Under the pieces are notes generated by a model that did not search any database, had not been told where the DNA came from, and worked only from the letters and a program-made list of their open reading frames with translations. Both the position numbers and the translations under genes were made by a program. From the NCBI GenBank assembly GCA_034440615.1, contig JAOTOM010004331.1:142501-206500 (forward strand): 64,000 nucleotides of DNA, written 5' to 3'. Below are positions 36,007 to 47,965 of the stretch, piece by piece (the stretch's first letter is position 1; the number at the start of each line of letters is the position of its first letter). This stretch comes from Ashinkailepas kermadecensis (taxonomy: Eukaryota > Arthropoda > Thecostraca > Neolepadidae).

Positions 36007-37559
36007 GGCACTGGTCTGGCTGCAGGCGGCGTGTGCTGGACATTGGAGTGCACGGCTGGCACCACCTATTGGCGTCCATTCTCAGACCGCGGGAAATGTA
36101 CGCCGTCGCACACTGCTGTATTCAGTGGTCCTCAAAATCGGAGATTGGCAATAATATGCGCACAAAGCTCGGAAGCGGCTCCCAAATCGCGACGTCACTC
36201 CGCTGAGAGGACCCTTGTGACAACGATAGTGGCCATTTTGACGGTCATAAGCGTTCTGTGACGGTCTAAAGCTACGACTAGTTCCGCCATGGAAAGGTGA
36301 TCGTGCGGATATGGGCCCTTGGGCTTGATATGGGGCCCTTGGGCTTAAGGAGCCCGAGAGCATCTACTTGCCCGGCCTCCGACATTCTCGCCGTGCGAAC
36401 CGTCGCTGGGGATTTGGTCTGCCTCTCCGTGATCACGCACCGGCTTAGCTGTCGGCCATGTCTGACCCGTTTTTCCACCCCATAACCAGTCGGCGATGGA
36501 GCCGCATTGCTTGAACCCCTGGCAGGTCACGAGAAAGACCGCTGTTTTCGTCCATCCTTTTCATGTACCGTATTATCTACGTTATCCACTTGGATATGCT
36601 CTGGTTGTGCTGTGACAAAAATGCAAGATGCTATGATGGAAAGAGATCCACATTAGAGTCGCCACTTTTTGGCACAATGGCACGACACGGCAACCCGTGA
36701 AATGGCATGCGTGCTTTTTCTTGTGCCATGTCAGAATTTGCCGTGAGACTGCCGTGCCAGTGCCCGCTTATCCGTAACAACACAATTATAGTATAGATCT
36801 AAAATTGCCCTAATGATGAATCCAAAGTTTCAATATGACAATTGAAAAACCTAAGTATAGATTCGAGTATATGTACGAATGTTGAATTGTTTATATTGGT
36901 CTGATTTATTTAGTAATTGTGCGAAATATTTTGTACCCCTGCTTTTGTTCGTTTACTTCATCAATGAAGATTTACCTCGTTCTTAAAATAACCTCTTTTC
37001 TTTTGCAGTGCCTTTTGGCTTGCCGCTATCAGAGGGGGGGGGGGCAGCCAAGAGTGGGTGCCAACTCCGGACGAAAACAAACTAGGTTAAGCAAGATATT
37101 TTGGGATTTTCACCACGCCAAACCAGAAATTTTCGGCGCTATTCCGTCATCAAAAGTTGTCTCGTTATATTTTTTCGTCGGGTTCCTGGCTGCGCCCCTG
37201 ACCATCATCCAGCTTCCTGTGACATCTGCCGTATCGTGGTAGAATTTGCCGCGCCCGTGTCCGTGTCTCTTGTCAGTTTTTCTTGTTGAAAAAAAGATTG
37301 CAACTCTAATCCACATACAACAAGGATGCAAGTCCAATGCAAGGTGTTGACCAATAATTGGGCATGCGGCGGCGATTAGAGTATGCAACTCTAATCACAA
37401 TGTCTTTATTTGGGTCAACGTCTGGCTGGCGTATCCTTGTTCCATTCATCGCGCAGTATGATCAACGAAATTGTCGACGCGCCCTTAAACCACAATAACT
37501 GTCCCATTCATCTCTGCTCCACCACAGCCTGGGTTTTATCTCATTTTTTGCTCGGCTTC
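36007..37559. other. Spacer with short repeats and hairpins
   Basis: There is a 22-bp near-duplication containing GATATGGGCCCTTGGGCTT at 36308-36350. There is a poly-G tract at about 37034-37044. GATTAGAGT / ACTCTAATC forms a 9-bp stem with loop ATGCA at 37374-37396, and GCAACTCTAATC also occurs at about 37300. No gene is recognised. Confidence 0.5.
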
Positions 37560-38150
37560 CCGCCAGTCGAGTCTCTCAGGCCCACGACACCGACGGCTGC
37601 GTCGACCTGGCGCGCCGTCGCCAGTTTCGGCGCACCTCGGGCGGTGACGCGCCGCCGGTCGCAGACAACTGCGTCACGCGACGCCCGGCGTGCGGCCACG
37701 TTCAAGGGCCCGCGCCGTTTTTACCCGCCACCTGCGTGACTCGACCCGGCGGCGGCGGGCGGCGGCGGGCGGCCGTCGTCGACCTGCGGCGGAGAGCGGA
37801 ACCGACGCACCGTCGCCGCGGACCGACACGACGCGACGGGCGCCTCTGGTGGAGCACACCAGGCGGCGGCGGCGGCGGCGCGATATAAAGTGTATCTGGC
37901 GTCCGGTTGGCGGGCCAGCGCCGCCGCGCGCCGCCGTCGTCCATTTCCGGTGGCGCCGCCGGCGCCGGGCCGGCACCGTTAAGCGGATGAGGGACGACAC
38001 GCGGGCCGAACGCGGTGTCGCCTGCACGGTGGACGGCAGGCGGTGGCGCGTGTCGCCGCGCCGCTGCCCGGCTGCGTCCCTGACCGTGCGGCGACCGCGC
38101 GAGGCGGCTGGACGTCGGCCAACTGTCATGCTTCTCAGATTGGCGAGGAG
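37560..38150 (+). promoter_or_regulatory. CpG-rich block with TATA-like element
   Basis: This block of about 590 bp is rich in CGG/GGC runs. TATAAAG (37884-37890) sits inside otherwise GC-only sequence, the arrangement expected of a TATA promoter within a CpG-rich region. Frames are open on both strands but are Arg/Ala/Pro-only, as composition dictates. No exon is recognised downstream. Confidence 0.3.
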
Positions 38151-39122
38151 CAGGCGCGAACTGTTTTTATTTTACGTCGGCCGGGCACAGATCGATGTGC
38201 TTGCTCTTTTGTTCGGCGCGCAGTGTACGCATCCGTCACAGATGTCGTTCAGAACGAATAATGTGCAGATTGTGAGCTGAGTGAGTTTTGGTGCGATGTC
38301 TGGAGTCACGCGTGCCTGCGGATTTCAATTGAACAGTGTCAGTAGGACCTTGCCGGTTCTGCCATGGGTGAATCTTCCTGTGGTAGGATGAGAGGGAGAG
38401 GCAGAGGGGTGCAAGGTGTTGATGCCGCCCTCGCAATGGGTGAAAATATCTAACATTACCATATCACGGTATGGGTGGAAATTTTATTTCGTTTGAGCTT
38501 CCCCAACTGTTATATGTGAAAACATCGATAGTCCAATCAGCGCAAAATGGTCATTTTGTTCGTACGCTTTTTACCCCGACCACTATCGTCACCCATAGTC
38601 GGTCTCGTGACTGTCGCCCTTCTCGGCTTGCGCACTTATAACTTATATCTGTGCCCAGAGACTTAGATCTGGCGTCGACTCGGGGTTTTACTGTAGGAGC
38701 ATCCAGCATGTTCGACATCATGATGCCAAATCATGGTGGCGCCTGTTTATGAAGATAACGACTGAGATTGCAGACGTCTTCATGATCGCTTGGGCTTCCA
38801 TCTCCATGGTATTGGCTGTGGTGCTCACTAGAACGCCAGTTACCGAGCTTTTTGCAGAATAGGTGCTTGGTTCGCACCAAATGCATCATCACTTACGTGA
38901 TTTAATTGAGTCATTTATCGATAGGCAGAGCTGACAGCAATAGCCCGGCTGTCGTTTAATTATTTGCTCTATCACCTCTATCTAAATCACGCCGCCTTTG
39001 TAGTGTTAAATGGATGCTCCTGATGGAAGCTTGGGCCGCCCTCCACATTGTCTTGGCGCGCTCCTGGGGACGGACTGCGGTCTACATGATTGTAATTAGG
39101 CGGCGCCGGCTGCTCACGCTGG
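38151..39122. other. Spacer without recognised gene
   Basis: This is unique sequence leading into the 71-bp array. No domain, RNA gene or transposon end is recognised. Confidence 0.5.
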
Positions 39123-42100
39123 CTACAGTATCCAGACAGTGGTGTCCTGGGTGGCCGTACTGCACAGTATCCAGACAATGGCCGGCCGCAGCTGGCTCTG
39201 GACGCCGTGTGCCTGTCCTGGGTGGCCGTACTGCACAGTATCCAGACAATGGCCGGCCGCAGCTGGCTCTGGACGCCGTGTGCCTGTCCTGGGTGGCCGT
39301 ACTGCACAGTATCCAGACAATGGCCGGCCGCAGCTGGCTCTGGACGCCGTGTGCCTGTCCTGGGTGAACGTACTGCACAGTATCCAGACAATGGCCGGCC
39401 GCTGCTGGCTCTGGACGCCGTGTGCCTGTCCTGGGTGAACGTACTGCACAGTATACAGACAGTGGCCGGCCGCTGCTGGCTCTGGACGCCGTGTGCCTGT
39501 CCTGGGTGAGCGTACTGCACAGTATCCAGACAATGGCCGACCGCTGCTGGCTCTGGACGCCGTGTGCCTGTCCTGGGTGAACGTACTGCACAGTATACAG
39601 ACAGTGGCCGGCCGCTGCTGGCTCTGGACGCCGTGTGCCTGTCTGGGTGAGCGTACTGCACAGTATCCAGACAATGGCCGGCCGCTGCTGGCTCTGGACA
39701 CCGTGTGCCTGTCCTGGGTGAACGTACTGCACAGTATACAGACAATGGCCGGCCGCTGCTGGCTCTGGACACCGTGTGCCTGTCCTGGGTGAGCGTACTG
39801 CACAGTATCAGACAATGGCCGACCGCTGCTGGCTCTGGACGCCGTGTGCCTGTCCTGGGTGAGCGTACTGCACAGTATACAGACAATGGCCGGCCGCTGC
39901 TGGCTCTGGACACCGTGTGCCTGTCCTGGGTGAACGTACTGCACAGTATACAGACAATGGCCGACCGCTGCTGGCTCTGGACGCCGTGTGCCTGTCCTGG
40001 GTGAACGTACTGCACAGTATACAGACAATGGCCGACCGCTGCTGGCTCTGGACACCGTGTGCCTGTCCTGGGTGAGCGTACTGCACAGTATCAGACAATG
40101 GCCGGCCGCTGCTGGCTCTGGACGCCGTGTGCCTGTCCTGGGTGAGCGTACTGCACAGTATCCAGACAGTGGCCGGCCGCTGCTGGCTCTGGACGCCGTG
40201 TGCCTGTCCTGGGTGAGCGTACTGCACAGTATACAGACAATGGCCGGCCGCTGCTGGCTCTGGACACCGTGTGCCTGTCCTGGGTGAGCGTACTGCACAG
40301 TATCCAGACAGTGGCCGGCCGCTGCTGGCTCTGGACACCGTGTGCCTGTCCTGGGTGAGCGTACTGCACAGTATCCAGACAGTGGCCGGCCGCTGCTGGC
40401 TCTGGACACCGTGTGCCTGTCCTGGGTGAGCGTACTGCACAGTATACAGACAATGGCCGGCCGCTGCTGGCTCTGGACACCGTGTGCCTGTCCTGGGTGA
40501 ACGTACTGCACAGTATCCAGACAATGGCCGACCGCTGCTGGCTCTGGACACCGTGTGCCTGTCCTGGGTGAGCGTACTGCACAGTATCCAGACAGTGGCC
40601 GGCCGCTGCTGGCTCTGGACACCGTGTGCCTGTCCTGGGTGAGCGTACTGCACAGTATACAGACAATGACCGGCCGCTGCTGGCTCTGGACGCCGTGTGC
40701 CTGTCCTGGGTGAGCGTACTGCACAGTATCCAGACAATGGCCGACCGCTGCTGGCTCTGGACGCCGTGTGCCTGTCCTGGGTGAGCGTACTGCACAGTAT
40801 ACAGACAATGGCCGGCCGCTGCTGGCTCTGGACACCGTGTGCCTGTCCTGGGTGAACGTACTGCACAGTATACAGACAATGGCCGGCCGCTGCTGGCTCT
40901 GGACGCCGTGTGCCTGTCCTGGGTGAACGTACTGCACAGTATACAGACAATGGCCGGCCGCTGCTGGCTCTGGACACCGTGTGCCTGTCCTGGGTGAACG
41001 TACTGCACAGTATCAGACAATGGCCGACCGCTGCTGGCTCTGGACGCCGTGTGCCTGTCCTGGGTGAACGTACTGCACAGTATACAGACAATGGCCGGCC
41101 GCTGCTGGCTCTGGACACCGTGTGCCTGTCCTGGGTGAGCGTACTGCACGATCCGACTGGCCGGCCGCTGCTGGCTCTGGACGCCGTGTGCCTGTCTGGG
41201 TGGCGTACTGCCGTATCCAGACGTGGCCGGCCGCTGCTGGCTCTGGACGCCGTGTGCCTGTCCTGGGTGACGTACTGCACAGTATCCAGACAATGGCCGA
41301 CCGCGCTGGCTCTGGACGCCGTGTGCCTGTCCTGGGTGGGCGTACTGCACAGTATCCAGACAATGGCCGACCGGCTGGCTCTGGACGCCGTGTGCCTGTC
41401 CTGGGTGAACGTACTGCACAGTATACAGACAATGGCCGGCCGCTGCTGGCTCTGGACGCCGTGTGCCTGTCCTGGGTGAACGTACTGCACAGTATACAGA
41501 CAGTGGCCGGCCGCTGCTGGCTCTGGACGCCGTGTGCCTGTCCTGGGTGAGCGTACTGCACAGTATCCAGACAATGGCCGACCGCTGCTGGCTCTGGACG
41601 CCGTGTGCCTGTCCTGGGTGAACGTACTGCACAGTATACAGACAGTGGCCGGCCGCTGCTGGCTCTGGACGCCGTGTGCCTGTCCTGGGTGAGCGTACTG
41701 CACAGTATCCAGACAATGGCCGACCGCTGCTGGCTCTGGACGCCGTGTGCCTGTCCTGGGTGAGCGTACTGCACAGTATACAGACAGTGGCCGGCCGCTG
41801 CTGGCTCTGGACGCCGTGTGCCTGTCCTGGGTGAGCGTACTGCACAGTATCCAGACAATGGCCGACCGCTGCTGGCTCTGGACGCCGTGTGCCTGTCCTG
41901 GGTGAGCGTACTGCACAGTATCCAGACAATGGCCGACCGCTGCTGGCTCTGGACGCCGTGTGCCTGTCCTGGGTGAGCGTACTGCACAGTATCCAGACAA
42001 TGGCCGACCGCTGCTGGCTCTGGACGCCGTGTGCCTGTCCTGGGTGAGCGTACTGCACAGTATCCAGACAATGGCCGGCCGCTGCTGGCTCTGGACGCCG

Positions 42101-42160
42101 TGTGCCTGTCCTGGGTGAGCGTACTGCACAGTATCCAGACAATGGCCGACCGCTGCTGGC
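39123..42160. repeat. 71-bp minisatellite, about 43 copies
   Basis: The unit contains ACTGCACAGTATCCAGACAA, then TGGCCGGCCGCTGCTGGCTC, then TGGACGCCGTGTGCCTGTCC, then TGGGTGAGCGT. Main variable sites are TATCC/TATAC, ACAA/ACAG, CCGGC/CCGAC, GACGCC/GACACC and GAGCG/GAACG/GGCCG. The first four copies share GGCCG and CAGCTGG variants. Because 71 leaves remainder two on division by three, the frames rotate and stay open. Minus-strand frames of 810, 694 and 604 codons and several plus frames result. Their mutual overlap and lack of codon-position bias argue against coding. Confidence 0.97.
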
Positions 42161-43100
42161 CTGCTCCGGACGCACAGACGGTGCTTCCGTCGCTCCAGCC
42201 CCTCCACACCCTTCAGCTGAACGTCACCAGCCGACTCCACCGGCGCTGGTCGGCGGTGTCACGGATCAGCTCCTTCAGCGCTTCTGGTCGCCCGTTGTCT
42301 GCTGTCGGCTCGGAGCTGGCGCTGCCCACCTTTTTTAGGCCCCCCGCGACACGACTGATTTCTGCCAACCCCCGTGAGCGCCGGTGCCGTACCGCCGTGC
42401 TCTGATGGTCCCACATGCGGTGTCCTCTGTCGGTGCTTCAACGCCCAGTTCGGCCTCTGTTGGCCTCGTCAAGCTTGGCGTCCTCCTCTGTCGTGGGCTT
42501 CTATGATGTCCTCTGTCAGCCCCTTCGGTGCCCACCTCTGTTGGTCTCGTCAAGCTCGGCGTCCTCCTCTGTCGTGGTATTCTATGGTGTTCTCCGTCAG
42601 CCCCTTCAGTGCCGATGTCGTGCCGTTGTCGATCCCATCTGCTTCAGTGCCCTCCTCCGTTGGTTCCTTCTGCTCTGGTGTCCTCCACTGGCCTAGTGTC
42701 CTGATCTGGTGTTGTGTCCCGTCCGTCTCTTCAGAGCTAACCAGCTATTAATTCCTATCCCTTCGGCCTTAGTGTCCTCCGCATGTCCCTTCAGCGCCAG
42801 TATTCTTCTCTGTAGAGCTCTTCCGCTCCAGTTCCTCCCTTCGCTGGTTGATCTTGCACCGGCATTGGACCGGCCCTCTACCGCCGGATATGTGGCCAAA
42901 CGGCTGCACGGCCAGTGCTGTTCATGCACCGTTAGACCTTAATAACTAACGAACTGTTTGTCGGCGGTGCTGTTGATCGCTTCTCCCGGAGGTCCTCCGT
43001 CGGTCGTTTACGGCCTCGGACGCGTACAACGGGCACGCGCACACCTGTCCGGCTGGCCGTCGGCGCACCAGCCGAGCGAAGCGGCAGGGTGTTGGGGTGC
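42161..43100. other. Spacer with an 81-bp tandem duplication
   Basis: A unit containing CTCGTCAAGCT and CGTCCTCCTCTGTCGTGG is present twice with 81-bp spacing (markers at 42465 and 42546). The rest is unique CT-rich DNA with no recognised gene. Confidence 0.6.
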
Positions 43101-43860
43101 TGTCGTTAGACGCCCGACTGACGACTGACTAAGTGTGGCCCGACCCGGGCGGCTACGTGTCCTGTTCCGGTGTAGCGGGTCGCCTCTGTCGGACACTGAC
43201 GACTGACGAAGTGTGACCCGGCCCGGGAGGTCCGTGTCCTGTCCTGGTGTAACCGGTCATCATCTCTGTCCAGGGTTGGATTTGTGCTCTGTAATCCTGG
43301 ATGTGGAGAGGATTTTTTGGGGTCATCCAATGTGGAGAGGACATTTTTCTTGAAACCTGTGATATCAAAACCTCTGTTTGCACTCCCCAGTGAATCTTGA
43401 ATACTTTGTCACAGAGCGTCTCATTTTCAAACAGCACCATTCAACATCGAAATTTAAAAAATGAGAGGATAATTTTCTGGAGAGGATAATCAATGTTCTG
43501 GATGACAAAATCCAGAAACAACATTTTTCCAACCCTGTCCCTGTCGGACACTGACGACTGACGGTGTGACCCGACTCTGGAGGTCACATGTCCTGTCCTG
43601 GTGCAGCGGGTCACCTCTGTCGGACACTGACGACTGACGGTGTGACCCGACTCTGGAGGTCACGTGCCCTGTCCTGGTGCGGCGGGTCACCTCTGTCGGA
43701 CACTGACGACTGACGGTGTGACCCGACTCTGGAGGTCACATGTCCTGTCCTGGTGCAGCGGGTCACCTCTGTCGGACACTGACGACTGGCAGGATGACCC
43801 GACTCTGGAGGTCACGTGTCCTGTCCTGGTGCAGCGGGTCACCTCTGTCGGACGGAGTGG
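43101..43860. repeat. 76-bp minisatellite, about 7 copies, interrupted by a MITE
   Basis: The unit contains GACACTGACGACTGACGGTG, then TGACCCGACTCTGGAGGTCA, then TGTCCTGTCCTGGTGCAGCG, then GGTCACCTCTGTCG. Copies left of the MITE (43105-43262) are diverged. Copies to the right (43546-43860) are nearly identical. Confidence 0.92.
43263..43545. mobile_element. 267-bp hAT-type MITE with 8-bp target duplication
   Basis: The element (43271-43537) starts CAGGGTTGGA and ends with the exact reverse complement TCCAACCCTG. It is flanked by TCTCTGTC (43263-43270) and TCCCTGTC (43538-43545), an 8-bp target duplication with one mismatch. CAGGG ends with 8-bp duplications are typical of hAT elements. It interrupts the CACCTCTGTCGG part of a 76-bp minisatellite unit, so the empty site is visible in neighbouring copies. 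The interior is AT-rich, non-coding, and has repeated TGGAGAGGA subterminal motifs on both sides. Confidence 0.9.
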
Positions 43861-45089
43861 CGGAAGTGGTGGGCAGGTTTTCGACCTGCAGCGGCCGGGA
43901 CCACTGCCGGGTGCGGCGCCAAATTGTCCACTCTGCTCAGGCATGTCCGGCAGCTCTGTCGGCAGACCGCGCGCGTTTTCCGACCTCCAGGCCGACCCGA
44001 CGTCAGCCCGTCGCAAGCCGCGCGGGTCGAGCGGAATGACTATCGAGCCGGACGACGAGCGTACCGGAGCGCGAACAGTTCCGTACCGGAGCGCCAACAG
44101 TTCGGCCTGAGCGGCCAGCCGGCCGGCCGCCGGCAGCTGCTAGTTGAGTCCGGATGTGGACAAGGTCACGGCGAGGTCTGTACACTGCGGCTGGCAGGCG
44201 GCGCGGCGCGACACTGGCCAGCGGGCCTGCGCCGATCGCGGCAGCGCAACACCGGACGTCGCCGTGCATGTTGTGCCGCCGTGAGTCACCGTCCGGCTGT
44301 GTTAGGCGAGTGCACGCCGAGATTCAGTGGCACGTCCAGGACGGACAACGGCGCTCCTGCGGCCCGATACGCTCAGCTTTGTGATCTAAATAAAAGATTA
44401 CGCCAAGCTGGTCGTCGTAAATCGTGGAATAATCAGCACCGGCGGCGGACTCGCAACCTTTATCCCGGCAGATTTAGGCCATGCAGCCGCCGGAGTATCG
44501 ATGGCCGGTGATCTCAAGAGCAGCGCATGACTTCGAGATGAGTCAACTCACCCGCTTCAAAGTGTGAGCCCGAGTCGGCACCCGGGGGCGGGAGCACGGC
44601 GTGCCGCCAGGCACAACTTCGCAGAAGCAGTTCAGCCTCAGCCCGGCAGGCGGCCTGTGATTGGCTGCTTGGTGAACACCTCGCGTGACGTCACGTCGCC
44701 TCCGGCCCTTGAGCCGGCGGCAACCCTGCTGTCCCCTCCGACAGGGTGGTGGAGAGGTGGACGAATGGGTGGGTGGAGTGCCCTGAAAACAGACTAGCAC
44801 CACTGAAGCATTAGCGACTAACAGCAGCACTACTGACTAGCAGTCTTATGAATCGTTAAGCTGGGGATACGAGTCCCTGCGGTATGCACCTCGCCTGAGT
44901 TGGCAGGTTGTATTTCATGGTGGTGTCATAAACTATGGAGTAAACACTTTTGTCTAGTCGTGGTCTCGCACAGCGAACTTTTTCCTCACCGATCGAGTCC
45001 CAGCTGGATATTTCTCATTTTACCCTTCCCATCGCCGTATTTATTTCTCTTTGGAAGGGTCCGTGCGTGCTGGTGAATATTAAAAAAAA
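43861..45089. other. GC-rich block then spacer
   Basis: Bases 43861 to about 44350 are CpG-rich and abut the 76-bp array. Overlapping frames of up to 231 codons lack any domain. AATAAA occurs at 44389 but no supported gene precedes it. Bases 44520-45089 hold nothing recognised. Confidence 0.5.
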
Positions 45090-45490
45090 AGTCAAACTGT
45101 CCAATCAAATTAAATTAATAAATAACTGAGAAATTTGAATATCTTTATATTTAATTTGATATATTCAAATATAATTAAATCAAATCAAATCTCATGTTTG
45201 CTATCAAATTTGATAAATATGTGGGTAATAGCTCAGTCATGTTAGATCAATAATGAATGAATGAATTGAATGAATGAATCAACCTATCAATCAATGAATG
45301 AATCAATCAATCAATCAATCAAATTATTTATTTATCATATAATGTATCAATTTGATTCTATCAAATTGATATCAGGATTGATATCAAATTCAACTCAAAT
45401 TAATCAAATCAAATATATTCAAATATGTAATTGATAAATTTGATTATCAAAGTTCAAATTTTGTTCAATCAAATTTATCAAATTTGCAGC
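45090..45490. repeat. AT-rich island with TCAAAT/ATTTGA motifs and (AATC)n
   Basis: About 400 bp of strongly AT-rich DNA sits within GC-rich surroundings. It contains many copies of ATCAAATT-like motifs in both orientations, a (GAAT)/(AATC) microsatellite at about 45252-45330, and palindromes such as TTGATATCAGGATTGATATC. It is probably cryptically simple sequence or a decayed MITE. Confidence 0.75.
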
Positions 45491-46116
45491 CTCTACCGAT
45501 TTCGACGTTTTTCTTCTTGTCGAAACAACTATGGACCCGCGTCCCTCTTCGCCGTGTCAGTAAAATGAAATACCAAGTCCTTTCTTCTGCATTAGGAAGT
45601 CTCGATTGACCTTTCGCCAGTAGCGAAACACTATAGATACGAGGTTTTGTAGCCATCCATCATGTTCCGGAGAGATTCACCTGATAGAAAACACAATTTT
45701 GATGAGGCGAAGTTTTATTTTGTCTTTCCAATGTATGCCCCGGCAATCTGCTTCGTGACTTCGTTCTAAAGTTGGGAAGTTGAGGACGAGCTGAGGAATT
45801 ACTATTCAGCGGCGCACATTCTAGCTCGATCGACTCATTTGAAGGGAAGGAACGCTCGTCGATGGCAGATTGCGCATGATGGCTTGCTGGATCATACGCC
45901 ATTTTGAAATTGGTAAAACTTGCGTTGATAATAGAGAAATGGCAATAACTTTCCTGCATACAAGCCGATGTTCGCATCAACCTCACTGACGAAAGTCCAA
46001 CAGCTTTCAGGGACTCTGTTCGAAAGAAGTAGACAGTCGATCAGTGGATGTGGCCGGCAATGATAAGCGATTTGCGGCGGCATGATGGAAACGTCTCCGC
46101 CTTCGATTCGCGGCAA
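45491..46116. other. Spacer without recognised gene
   Basis: The minus-strand frame at 45986-45660 (108 codons) shows no domain and no splice support. Confidence 0.5.
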
Positions 46117-46475
46117 TGCGGACGATGAGTGTCCTGTGTCTGGAATGGGGACGATGGGTGTCCCGACTGCACTGTGTCCTGCGTCTTGAATGGGGACGAT
46201 GGGTGTCCCGACTGCACTGTGTCCTGTGTCTGGAATGGGGACGATGGGTGTCCCGACTGCACTGTGTCCTGTGTCTGGAATGGGGACGATGGGTGTCCCG
46301 ACTGCACTGCGTCCTGCGTCTTGAATGGGGACGATGGGTGTCCCGACTGCACTGTGTCCTGTGTCTGGAATGGGGACGATGGGTGTCCCGACTGCACTGT
46401 GTCCTGTGTCTGGAATGGGGACGATGGGTGTCCCGACTGCACTGTGTCCTGCGTCTTGAATGGGGACGATGGCTG
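46117..46475. repeat. 45-bp minisatellite, 8 copies
   Basis: The unit contains ACTGTGTCCTGTGTCTGGAA, then TGGGGACGATGGGTGTCCCG, then ACTGC. Two alternating unit types (TGTGTCTGG and TGCGTCTTG) recur in a pattern that suggests a higher-order duplication. Being 3n long, it is open on both strands as a 15-residue repeat. Confidence 0.95.
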
Positions 46476-46794
46476 GCTTGAGAGGAACGGTCCCTGTACC
46501 GTGACTGTTTATGCTATGTTAAGTGGTAGGCCGCGGTTCCAGGGCTAATTTTAATGGAATTTTGAGTGAGGGAGAATTTTTCAATGTCCTAGCCCACCCC
46601 TCACCCTGCACCCTCGTGGGGACATATAGTCGGACTTCACCCGCTTGATTTGCATGCAGCATTATCCAAACTTCGAGCATTTTATTCAACATAAAATAAT
46701 CTGATTCCCTATTTTGTTTGAAGATCTCTGTAAGCTGGGAGATGATGGCAAGCCAGATTTAGACACTGATGTTCAACAGTTCATAATCATCTTC
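46476..46794. other. Short spacer
   Basis: This is unique sequence. Nothing is recognised. Confidence 0.5.
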
Positions 46795-47050
46795 ATCCGT
46801 TAGGAATTTCCTGAAGCCGTTATGGGTTACCTTCAGCCGTTATGAATCTGCTGTATCCGTTATTAATCATATGCAGCTGTTATAAATCTGCTGTAGCTGA
46901 TATTAGTATTATTCAACCGTGATGAATCTGCTGTAGCCGTTATTAATAATCATACAACCGTGATGAATCTGCTGTAGCCGTTATTAATAATCCTACAGCC
47001 GTTACGAACCTGCTGTAGCCGTTATTAATCATCGTGCAGCCGTTATGGCC
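46795..47050. repeat. ~42-bp degenerate minisatellite, about 6 copies
   Basis: The unit contains GTTATGAATCTGCTGTAGCC, then GTTATTAATAATC and TACAGCC. Copies diverge in both length and sequence. Each unit is a pair of half-units sharing GCCGTTAT. Confidence 0.85.
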
Positions 47051-47965
47051 TCAGCTGCGGGTGTTACGTACCCCACGGCCCGGCTGTGACGGCTCTGCTG
47101 CAGCCGCTGTGGACCTGCGGCGGCAGCAGCAGGCGACCGTCACGGCTGCACCGGCAGCCAGACGGGTCGTGCCGATCTGCCGCCGGAGACGGGCCGCGAC
47201 CGCCGCGTTTCCGGCGGCAGGCTGCAGCCTGCGAGTCACGCGTCGTCTCCAGTCGCCATGGCCGCCGGACGTTTTCATGGGGGGAGGGGGAGTTTGGGCC
47301 GGTTCTTATTCGATTGCCGCACCAGTAGGCAGTCGAGCTGTCTGTTGTTCAGGTTCCGATGGCAGTCGAGCTGACTGCCGGCAAGGTTCCGGCTGGCGTG
47401 CCAGACTGCCCCCGGCGGTTGCTATGTACCGCTACGAAGTGACTTCAGGTCCCACGCCACCAAATGATTGTGGCAAAGCATGAGGGAAATACATCGAATT
47501 GAGTGTTTCCAGTTTAGCTATGTTTGTGCTCATTTCACCTATTTGAATACTTTAAGTTGCAGAAGTTCGGAGGGATTTAGGAAGCAACATTCCGAACGTA
47601 AATTAGCCATCTTCGTTCGAGTGTCCCGATGCTAAGCTACATGTGCTACATTCACAACCACTGCTGCCAGTGGGATCTATTGTTAGGCTTCTTGCATGCC
47701 TCAGTACCTACTTGCAGCATCTGCACATTACCTGACGCACGCTACGAGGTCTGGGGCGGAAGATGAACACAATTGCCGGTGTCGGCCACCGCTCGAGGCG
47801 GCGGCCACCACCGTGTATCACCTCGGCTCGCTCAGCAGCTGCTCCATTGTGGCTGGATTGGCCTCCTCTCTGCGCCATCTGCCGGTGCCGAACGTGCCGC
47901 CGCCGCCGACAAATTTCGTCCCCCGAGTGTCGCGATTCGCCGTCTCCGGTCGTCAAACCGATCAG
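47051..47965. other. GC-rich block and spacer
   Basis: Bases 47051 to about 47420 are CpG-rich and directly follow the degenerate array. Bases 47480-47730 are ordinary DNA. Bases 47760-47965 are CpG-rich and lead into the 20-bp array. No domain is recognised. Confidence 0.5.

Noticed and set aside
37690..38280. 196-codon Arg-rich frame
   Set aside because: Residues follow CGG/GCG composition and there is no domain; the minus strand is open as well.
38810..38880. Possible tRNA-like segment (GGTTCGCACC near a GTTACCGAGC word)
   Set aside because: No box A, acceptor pairing or SINE core; too weak to annotate.
39123..42240. Minus-strand frames of 604-810 codons as genes
   Set aside because: They are readings of the 71-bp array in rotating frames, overlapping each other and open plus frames.
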